Shown one piece after another: positions 9,254-18,061 of a stretch of DNA of 64,000 bases. The notes below the pieces were generated by a model. It did no database searches, was not told the DNA's origin, and saw only the letters and a program-made list of their open reading frames with translations. Source of the DNA: Curvibacter sp. PAE-UM (GTDB taxonomy: Bacteria > Pseudomonadota > Gammaproteobacteria > Burkholderiales > Burkholderiaceae_C). Position 1 is the first letter of the stretch. Each line of letters starts with the position of its first letter. The position numbers and the translations under genes were made by a program. The stretch spans positions 2,479,822 to 2,543,821 of the forward strand of contig NZ_KQ483358.1 of NCBI RefSeq assembly GCF_001432305.1, written 5' to 3'.

Positions 9254-10129
9254 TCAGGTCAGGGACCGGACCATCTCGATGTGCGGGATGCCGGCCTCGT
9301 CGAAGGGCTGGCCGCGCGCGACAAACCCCTGCTGCGCGTAGAAGGCTTCGGCGCTGCGCTGGGCGTGCAGCATTACCTCGCGGTCACCGCGCTGCGCCGC
9401 GGCCCGCATCAGTGCCTGCAGGATATCGCGGCCCAGGCCGCCGCCACGCAGCACCCGCGTGACGGCCATGCGGCCGATGCGTGCCACGCCCGGGGCGTGT
9501 TGCAGCAGCCGGCCCGTCGCCACCGGCATGCCCAGGCGATTGATGGCCACCGCGTGCAGGGCGTCCGCGTCATCCTCGTCCCACTCCAGTTCGAGTGGAA
9601 TCTGCTGTTCCTGGACAAAGACCTCTGTGCGCACGGCGCGCGCGGCTTCGCCGACCTGTTCCCAGCGGCCGAGGCGCAGGTCGAGCATGGGCTCGCCGGC
9701 CTCGAAGCCGGTCAGCGTGTCGCGCAAGGACTGCGGCACCGGCTGCGATTTCTGCGTCGCCGGATTGGCATACACGTACAGCAGTTCACCTTCCACCAGC
9801 AGCTGCTCACCGCGGAACACGCCGCCACGAAACAGCAGGGATGAATTGCCGATGCGCTCGCACTTCAGGCCGATGTCGACCTGGTCGTCGTAGCGCGCCG
9901 AGGCGTGGTACTCGACGCCGGCCTTCTTCACGTAGAGATCGCCGCCCAGCCGTTGCATGGCCGCCTCGTAAGGCAAGGCCAGCGCGCGCCAGTAGTCGCC
10001 AACGGCGGTGTCGAAGTACATCAGATAGTGCGCGTTGAAGACGATCTTCTGCATGTCCACCTCGGCCCAGCGCACGCGCAGGCGGTGGAAGAAGCGGAAG
10101 TCGGCGCGGGTGATGGAGTGTTTGGTCAT
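9254..10129 (-). CDS. Fusion protein: YbgC-like acyl-CoA thioesterase plus GNAT acetyltransferase
   Basis: This 291-residue protein has two joined domains. Residues 1-140 form a hotdog thioesterase of the YbgC/FadM type (RVRWAEVDMQKIVFNAHYLMYFD at the active-site helix). Residues 150-291 form a GNAT N-acetyltransferase with the acetyl-CoA loop RVLRGGGLGRDIL and a C-terminal EAFYAQQGF. One half would hydrolyse acyl-CoA and the other would transfer an acyl group, perhaps using the same CoA-linked substrates. Its ATG overlaps the stop of the alpha/beta hydrolase gene as ATGA, so the two are translated together. The true substrate is not visible from sequence. Confidence 0.85.
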   Translation of the reverse strand: MTKHSITRADFRFFHRLRVRWAEVDMQKIVFNAHYLMYFDTAVGDYWRALALPYEAAMQRLGGDLYVKKAGVEYHASARYDDQVDIGLKCERIGNSSLLFRGGVFRGEQLLVEGELLYVYANPATQKSQPVPQSLRDTLTGFEAGEPMLDLRLGRWEQVGEAARAVRTEVFVQEQQIPLELEWDEDDADALHAVAINRLGMPVATGRLLQHAPGVARIGRMAVTRVLRGGGLGRDILQALMRAAAQRGDREVMLHAQRSAEAFYAQQGFVARGQPFDEAGIPHIEMVRSLT

Positions 10130-11085
10130 GCTGTCCGGAAGGCGTGTCTCAGGGCCCGTGCGGCATCGGCGTGGGCCTGCAGGGCTTCAGGTATGGCGCG
10201 ACCCATCTTGATGAACTCGTGGACCACGCCGCGGTAGATCTCCAGGTCGACGGCCACGCCGGCGGCACGCAGCTTGTCGGCGTACATCACCCCCTCATCC
10301 ACCAGCGGGTCGCATTCGGCCAGGCCGATCCAGGCCGGCGCCACGCCGTCCACATCCGGCGCGTGCAATGGTGCGAAGCGCCATTCGTCGCGGTCGGCCG
10401 GGGTGTTGACGTAATGATGGAAGAAATACGTGATGTGCGGCTCCTCGATCACGAAGCCCTCGGCAAAGGTCTTGTGCGAGGGGGTGTCCTGGTGGGCGGC
10501 GCAGCCCGGGTAGAACAGCAACTGCAGGACCAGCGGCAAGCCGGCGTCACGCGCCTCGATGGCGCTCACGATGGCCAGCGTGCCGCCCGCGCTGTCTCCC
10601 CCCACGGCCAGACGGCTGCCGTCCAGGCCCAGTGCCCCGGCCTGTGCGGCCAGCCACTGCAGGGCATCCCAGGCGTCGTTGGAGGCCGTGGGGAACTTGT
10701 GCTCGGGCGCCAGCCGGTAATCCACCGAGACCACAGCGCAATGCGCCAGATGGCTCAGGTGCCGGCACAGCGCATCGTGCGTGGCCACGCTGCCGATGGT
10801 GAAGCCGCCGCCGTGGAAGTAGAGCAGCACCGGCAGTTGCTCCTGCGTGGGCGCATAGAGCCGGGCAGGCAGGGCGTGGCCGTCGTGTGCCGGGATGCTC
10901 AGGTCCTGCACGCGTGCCAGCTTGTGGCCCGGGATGTCCAGCATGCTGGAGCCCACCTCGTAGACCTGGCGCGCCTGCTGCGGGCTCAATGCATGCAGGG
11001 GCAGCTGGCGCGTGCGCGCCATGCGGTCCAGCACCTGGTGCATGGCGGGGGTCAGCAGGGCCCGCGGGTTGCGTTGGTGACTCAT
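10126..11085 (-). CDS. Alpha/beta hydrolase, HSL-type esterase
   Basis: This 319-residue esterase of the hormone-sensitive-lipase family has the oxyanion motif YFHGGGF, the nucleophile elbow GGDSAGG, and a C-terminal catalytic Asp/His region (ECDPLVDEG, then GVVHEF). Such enzymes cleave short or medium esters. The start ATG at 11085 gives a typical N terminus; an open upstream extension runs antisense into the neighbouring dehydrogenase gene and is not used. It is divergent from the 4-hydroxybutyrate dehydrogenase-like gene with 69 bases between starts and is coupled to the thioesterase-GNAT gene. A role in releasing a hydroxyacid from an ester or oligomer is conceivable but only an inference. 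Confidence 0.88.
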   Translation of the reverse strand: MSHQRNPRALLTPAMHQVLDRMARTRQLPLHALSPQQARQVYEVGSSMLDIPGHKLARVQDLSIPAHDGHALPARLYAPTQEQLPVLLYFHGGGFTIGSVATHDALCRHLSHLAHCAVVSVDYRLAPEHKFPTASNDAWDALQWLAAQAGALGLDGSRLAVGGDSAGGTLAIVSAIEARDAGLPLVLQLLFYPGCAAHQDTPSHKTFAEGFVIEEPHITYFFHHYVNTPADRDEWRFAPLHAPDVDGVAPAWIGLAECDPLVDEGVMYADKLRAAGVAVDLEIYRGVVHEFIKMGRAIPEALQAHADAARALRHAFRTA

Positions 11086-11154
11086 CGGTGGGGATTTGCT
11101 TGCTAAAGTGGCTGGATTCGGAGTTTTGATCGTACACCGCGGAGACAAAAAACC

Positions 11155-12291
11155 ATGGCGCTTATCTACTACATCACCCAGGTCCAGTTCGATTTCGGCG
11201 CCATCAGGCTGCTGAAACAGGAGTGCGAGCGAAACGGCATCAGCCGCCCGCTGATCGTGACCGACGCTGGGGTCAAGGCGGCCGGCCTGCTGCAGAAGTC
11301 GCTCGACGCCCTGCCCGGCATGCGTGCGGCTGTGTTCGACCAGACTCCGTCCAACCCGACCGAGGCCGCCGTGCGGGCTGCCACCGCGATCTATCAGGCG
11401 CAACAGTGCGACGGCCTGATCGGGCTGGGTGGCGGCAGCGCCATCGACTGCGCCAAGGGCGTGGCGATCGCCGCCACGCACGCAGGCCCTTTGAAGACCT
11501 ACGCCACCATCGAAGGCGGCTCACCGAAGATCACCTCTCAAGTGGCGCCGCTGATCGCCGTGCCCACCACGGCGGGCACCGGCAGCGAAGTCGCGCGTGG
11601 CGCCCTCATCATCGTCGACGACGGCCGCAAGCTGGGTTTCCATTCCTGGTTTCTGGTACCCAAGACCGCCATCTGCGACCCCGAGCTCACGCTGGGCCTG
11701 CCCTCGAAGCTGACGGCCGCCACCGGCATGGACGCCATCGCCCATTGCATGGAAACCTTCATGGCCCCGGCCTTCAATCCGCCGGCCGACGGCATTGCGC
11801 TGGACGGCCTGCAGCGCGCCTGGGCGCATATCGAGCGCGCCACCAAGGATGGCAGCGACCGCGAAGCGCGCCTGAACCTGATGAGCGCCTCCATGCAGGG
11901 CGCCATGGCCTTCCAGAAGGGCCTGGGCTGCGTGCATTCCCTGAGCCACAGCCTGGGCGGCGTGGACCCGCGCCTGCACCATGGCACGCTCAACGCCATG
12001 TTCCTGCCGGCGGTCATCAATTTCAACGCCGGTGCCGAGTCGATCCAGAAGGAGTCGCGCCTGCTGCGTCTGGCCCAGGCGATGAGCCTGGACTCGGCCG
12101 GTGACATCGCCTCCGCCATCCGGGACATGAACGCCCGTCTGGGCCTGGCCAGCGGCCTGCGTGAGATGGGCGTGAGCGAGAGCCAGTTCGACGCCATCAT
12201 TGCTGGCGCCCTGGCCGACCATTGCCACAAGACCAACCCCCGCATCGCCAGTGCGGACGACTACCGGACCATGCTGCAGCAGGCGATGTGA
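11155..12291 (+). CDS. gbd: Iron-containing alcohol dehydrogenase, 4-hydroxybutyrate dehydrogenase type
   Basis: This 378-residue group III (iron-dependent) alcohol dehydrogenase has the NAD-binding GLGGGSAIDCAKG. The metal-ligand region is GMDAIAHCMETF, followed by KGLGCVHSLSHSLGG and DHCHKTNPR. From memory it closely resembles the Cupriavidus necator 4-hydroxybutyrate dehydrogenase across the whole length, including ATIEGGS and HSW. That enzyme oxidises 4-hydroxybutyrate to succinate semialdehyde. A short 7-8 residue gap relative to that protein lies after SLGG. The ATG at 11155 is preceded by GGAGAC. It is the only plus-strand gene in this stretch. Confidence 0.8.
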   Translation: MALIYYITQVQFDFGAIRLLKQECERNGISRPLIVTDAGVKAAGLLQKSLDALPGMRAAVFDQTPSNPTEAAVRAATAIYQAQQCDGLIGLGGGSAIDCAKGVAIAATHAGPLKTYATIEGGSPKITSQVAPLIAVPTTAGTGSEVARGALIIVDDGRKLGFHSWFLVPKTAICDPELTLGLPSKLTAATGMDAIAHCMETFMAPAFNPPADGIALDGLQRAWAHIERATKDGSDREARLNLMSASMQGAMAFQKGLGCVHSLSHSLGGVDPRLHHGTLNAMFLPAVINFNAGAESIQKESRLLRLAQAMSLDSAGDIASAIRDMNARLGLASGLREMGVSESQFDAIIAGALADHCHKTNPRIASADDYRTMLQQAM

Positions 12292-12311
12292 GCCTGAGGA
12301 CCGGGTTCTGC

Positions 12312-12473
12312 TTACTTGAACAGGCAGTTCTTGGCGTAGTCGGTCGCCTCGTTGGCCGTCCAGTCGCCCTTGGGCTTGGCCTGCAGTTGTTCACACCAGG
12401 CCTTGCTGCCGACTTCAGGCGAGCAGGCCGTCAGCAGCATGAAAACGGCGAGTGTGGCAATCAGCTTGTGCAT
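12312..12473 (-). CDS. Small lipoprotein, DUF3012 family
   Basis: This short gene encodes 53 residues. It begins with a lysine and a hydrophobic stretch ending in the lipobox LLTAC, so it should be exported and lipid-anchored at Cys17. The mature part contains CSPEVGSKAWC, KPKGDWTANEA and DYAKNC, which fit the DUF3012 family of small conserved proteobacterial lipoproteins. A GAGGAG ribosome site precedes the ATG at 12473 with 6-8 bases spacing. Its function is unknown in the family. It lies 33 bases from the end of the patatin gene on the same strand. Confidence 0.85.
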   Translation of the reverse strand: MHKLIATLAVFMLLTACSPEVGSKAWCEQLQAKPKGDWTANEATDYAKNCLFK

Positions 12474-12506
12474 GGGAAGCTCCTCGAAAGGGAATAGGCG
12501 CGGCCT

Positions 12507-13619
12507 TCAAAGCGGCTGCAGTTGCGCCAGGTCCGGCTGGTCCAGCCAGGCCTGGAACTCGTCGGCCAGCTGGCGGCTCATCTGCACGGCCTGGCTCCAG
12601 ACCTGCACACGCGCGGCCAGGTCGTTGCCGTAGTGGGTGAAGTCCTTGCGGTCGGGCAGCTTGCCGTTGGGCAAGGTCCTGATCCATTCGGGGTTCGGCG
12701 CCAGCAGCAGCATGTTGTCCAGGTGGTGCGTGGCCCGGTGCCGCCACGGCAATCCTTTGTCCAGCCAGCCCGGCACCACGGCGCGCTGGAAATGCGGGTA
12801 CAGCACCAGGCCGGGCCGCTGCGCCGCATCGGGGGCCGCGGCGTAGTTCAGGTGCAGGTGGTAGTCGGTGATGCCGCCGTCCCAGTAGGCGCCAGGCGGC
12901 GCGCCCGGGATGTCGTGCACGGCCTGCAGCGCAAAGGGGATGGAGCAGCTGGCCTGCAGGGCCGGATAGAAGTTGGCCGCATCCAGCAGCAGTTGGCGGG
13001 TGCGGTAGTCGTGGCTGTCAAACGGCAGCGCGGCACAGGGTGCGTCGGGCGCCGGGGCGCTGCGGGTGGAAAACACCACACGTTCCAGCCAGGCGCCCAT
13101 GGCTTTGCGCTGTACCGTATTGGTGAGGAAGGCACCCAGGTAACCCAGCGGCGTGCGCAGGCCGTGTTCGCGTCGCAACATATGACGGCCGCGCGAGGTC
13201 AGGACATGCAGGTGGTAACGCGGATGCTGCAGCACTTGCGCTTCACGGCCGCCGTAAAAAGAGCGCAGGTTCTGTCCGAACATCTCGCTCACATGGCGGG
13301 CGCTGGGCAGCTTGTTGCCGGGCCGGAACTCGTAATGCTGGCGGATGTAGTCGTGCTCCAGCCGCTCGAAACCGACCACCGGATCGTCCAGGCAGGCGGT
13401 GGCCATGCGCCAGGCCCCGATCGAGGCGCCGACCAGGTCGACCGGCTGGGCCGATTGCGGCAGCCAATGGCCGAAGAGGTAGCGATCCAGTGCCCCCAGG
13501 ATCAGTCCCTTGGGGCCGCCGGCCGCCGCCGGGATGGTGTGGATGTGCTCGGGCAACAGGCCATGCTGGCGGATGTGCTCGCGGGCCGCCGGCCCGGCGT
13601 ACAGACTCAAGGCTTTCAT
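12507..13619 (-). CDS. Patatin-like phospholipase
   Basis: This 370-residue patatin-fold lipid hydrolase has the glycine-rich oxyanion element AAAGGPKG near residue 32, the nucleophile serine in GASIGAW near residue 66, and the catalytic aspartate in DGGITD near residue 245. These form a Ser-Asp dyad that cleaves lipid esters. No signal peptide or membrane segment is seen, so a cytoplasmic location is likely. It is followed by the DUF3012 lipoprotein and preceded by the HDOD gene, both on the same strand. The bacterial role (lipid turnover or toxin) cannot be told from the sequence. Confidence 0.88.
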   Translation of the reverse strand: MKALSLYAGPAAREHIRQHGLLPEHIHTIPAAAGGPKGLILGALDRYLFGHWLPQSAQPVDLVGASIGAWRMATACLDDPVVGFERLEHDYIRQHYEFRPGNKLPSARHVSEMFGQNLRSFYGGREAQVLQHPRYHLHVLTSRGRHMLRREHGLRTPLGYLGAFLTNTVQRKAMGAWLERVVFSTRSAPAPDAPCAALPFDSHDYRTRQLLLDAANFYPALQASCSIPFALQAVHDIPGAPPGAYWDGGITDYHLHLNYAAAPDAAQRPGLVLYPHFQRAVVPGWLDKGLPWRHRATHHLDNMLLLAPNPEWIRTLPNGKLPDRKDFTHYGNDLAARVQVWSQAVQMSRQLADEFQAWLDQPDLAQLQPL

Positions 13620-13646
13620 GCGGGAAGAATCAGGGGAAACCGGCCA

Positions 13647-14453
13647 TCAGGTATGGGCGGACCAGTCGAAGGGGTCCTGCTGCAGGACCATGTCGATATC
13701 CAGGTCCAGCACCTCGCCCACTTCGCCGGGAAAGGTCACGGCCAGGGCACGCTCGTTGAGCTGGGCTTCCCGGGCGCGGGCGCGCCAGGTGGCGAGGTGG
13801 ATGACCCCGGCCAGCGGCTCATAGACGTTGTTGGAGAACGGTGCGTACTGGTGTTCCAGGGCGTCGATGATGGGCTGGGGAAAGTGCCACTGACGTGCAT
13901 AAGCCGCCCCGACATGGGCATAGTTGTAGCCAAAGCGCTGGAACTCGGCCTTGGCGCGCTTGAGATCCAGCGGCCCGATCTCCTTGTTCAGCAGGGCCAT
14001 TTCGGCAGGCATGCCGGCATGCATGACCAGTTCGCCGATCGCATGGATCAGGCCGCAGGTGAAGGCGGCGCCCTGGTTCTGCCGGGTCACGCCGGCCAGC
14101 GAACGCGCCAGCTTGGCCACGTTGAGGCTGTAGACCCAGAACTGCGGCAGGTTGATGCCGGGGATGCCCTTGAGCGAGGCGGCCGAGGCGGCCTCGGCCG
14201 CCATGTGGCGGATGTGGGAAAGTTCCAGGATGGCCAGGGCCTCGGCGGCGCTGTTGACCTTGCCCGAAAGCCGGAACATGGGGGTGTTGGCCGTCTGCAG
14301 CACACGCGTGGTCAGGGCCGGGTCGGTACTGATGAGCTGGGTGATGTTCTTCAGGTCGGTGACCCCGCGGTCCAACTCGCTGAGCAGCAGCGCGACGACC
14401 TTGGGGATGCTGGGCAGCACGATCGGAGACGCCAGCAGGGCATTCAACTCCAT
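13647..14453 (-). CDS. HDOD domain protein
   Basis: This 268-residue protein is formed almost entirely by an HDOD domain, a degenerate HD-type helical domain. Typical elements are SIPKVVALLLSEL near the N terminus, LISTDPALTTRVLQTANTP, and ALAILELSHIRHMA. Such proteins occur in bacterial signalling networks and often lack catalytic residues, acting through protein contacts. It stands alone with no attached GGDEF or EAL domain. It lies between tex and the patatin gene on the same strand. A link to the chemosensory and c-di-GMP genes in this window is possible but not shown. Confidence 0.9.
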   Translation of the reverse strand: MELNALLASPIVLPSIPKVVALLLSELDRGVTDLKNITQLISTDPALTTRVLQTANTPMFRLSGKVNSAAEALAILELSHIRHMAAEAASAASLKGIPGINLPQFWVYSLNVAKLARSLAGVTRQNQGAAFTCGLIHAIGELVMHAGMPAEMALLNKEIGPLDLKRAKAEFQRFGYNYAHVGAAYARQWHFPQPIIDALEHQYAPFSNNVYEPLAGVIHLATWRARAREAQLNERALAVTFPGEVGEVLDLDIDMVLQQDPFDWSAHT

Positions 14454-14589
14454 GGCTACGGTCTCCGGGCATCGTTCTGGCTCATGGCGCCATTATGTCC
14501 TGCCCTCACCCGCTACGTCGAGTGACGAGGCCCCCAGGCGACAGGGGCGTGAACCGGTCCACGCCACCCGCTGCCCCCTGCCCCGAGGC

Positions 14590-16920
<2,331 letters not shown>

Positions 16921-16936
16921 GACTCTTGGGTAAACC

Positions 16937-16955
16937 ACCGGCCAGGGAGGCCGGT
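16937..16955. other. Hairpin upstream of tex
   Basis: ACCGGCC and GGCCGGT form a perfect 7-bp stem around AGGGA, starting 17 bases before the tex start codon. Stem and loop lie in the tex leader, with AGGG in the loop, so it could hide or present a ribosome site. It could also be a chance GC palindrome. Confidence 0.4.
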
Positions 16956-17136
16956 CAAGGGAAACAAAGTCAGCGAGTGTGCCACAGCCGCAACAGCGCT
17001 TGTCAGGCAAATTCCTACAAAAGGATCAGGCAAAACCCGACTCAATTTTTTAACGGCAAAGGCATAAAGTGAGACATGTCCGTTGGGGGGCTGGACTCAG
17101 CCAGGCGGGCAACAACCTTATCCTGAGGTACCACTT

Positions 17137-17928
17137 ATGTCGACCAATCTTCTTGGGACTGTAGTCTCTGCCCGATCCTTGGCCATCCCGCCTGCCTATC
17201 TGGAACCCGAAGAGGATCAGGCCGTGCCGGCTAACGTGCAATATCTGCCATTCACGGTGCGTCAGGTGACCAATACGGACGATCTGAAAAAGGTTATCGA
17301 AGTGCGTCAACGGGCCTATGCACGGCATTTACCCCTGGTCGCCGAGACGCTCAAGACGCCCGAACGGGACGACACGGAAGATGGGGTGGTCTTGCTGATC
17401 GCTGAATCGAAAGTGGATGGATCTGCATTGGGAACGGTGCGTATCCAGACAAATCGGATCAAGCCCCTGAATCTGGAGGAGTTTGTCGCTTTACCCGATG
17501 GGCTACGCAACACGACGATTGCGGAAGTCCGGCGCCTGGGGGTGGCCCAAGGCCTGCCCGGCCGTCTGGTCCGGATGTTGCTTCTCAAGGCGGTGTACCA
17601 GTACTGTGCGCACAATCAGATCGACTGGATACTGGTGGGTGCCAGGCCGCCACTGGACCGCATGTACGAACAACTCACCCTTGCCGACGTGCTTCCGGGC
17701 AAGACCTTCCTGCCCAAGCAGAACAACATCCCGCACCGCGTATTGGGACTGGAGATCCGGGCCTTTCATGACCGGCTGGTCGCAAGCAACAATCCGCTTC
17801 TGGAATTTTTCTTCTACACGCAGCATCCCGACATCCAGCGCACTTGCCTGGAGCCGCTGAGCTGGAGTGCCGATAGGGAAAAGATCAACACGACTTTCGC
17901 ACAACATTCGGCAGGTGCGGAGGGCTGA
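17137..17928 (+). CDS. Acyltransferase of the N-acyl amino acid synthase (FeeM)/GNAT superfamily
   Basis: This 263-residue protein has a GNAT-like fold. The N-terminal VIEVRQRAYARHLP resembles the acceptor arginine/tyrosine stretch of autoinducer and FeeM-type N-acyl amino acid synthases. The central TIAEVRRLGV is the strand-beta4 signature seen in both groups. No signal peptide or membrane helix is seen. Enzymes of this group use acyl-carrier-protein or acyl-CoA to acylate an amino acid or homoserine lactone precursor. GAGG lies 8 bases before the ATG. The next gene downstream on the same strand, 133 bases away, is a membrane GGDEF-EAL protein. The substrate is not established and ordinary acetylation is also possible. 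Confidence 0.7.
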   Translation: MSTNLLGTVVSARSLAIPPAYLEPEEDQAVPANVQYLPFTVRQVTNTDDLKKVIEVRQRAYARHLPLVAETLKTPERDDTEDGVVLLIAESKVDGSALGTVRIQTNRIKPLNLEEFVALPDGLRNTTIAEVRRLGVAQGLPGRLVRMLLLKAVYQYCAHNQIDWILVGARPPLDRMYEQLTLADVLPGKTFLPKQNNIPHRVLGLEIRAFHDRLVASNNPLLEFFFYTQHPDIQRTCLEPLSWSADREKINTTFAQHSAGAEG

Positions 17929-18061
17929 TTTTCTTGAAAACATAGCCAAACGCGTCGAGATCGCGCTATCCTAAGGGCCGGAATCCATCGATTGACGATG
18001 TGGACTTCTAGGCCAGTCCGTTCCTGGCGTTGGAATGGAACAATAAACAAGGGAACCGATC

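Noticed and set aside
12522-14525. A 667-residue plus-strand frame
   Set aside because: Antisense to the patatin and HDOD genes, both clearly real on the minus strand.
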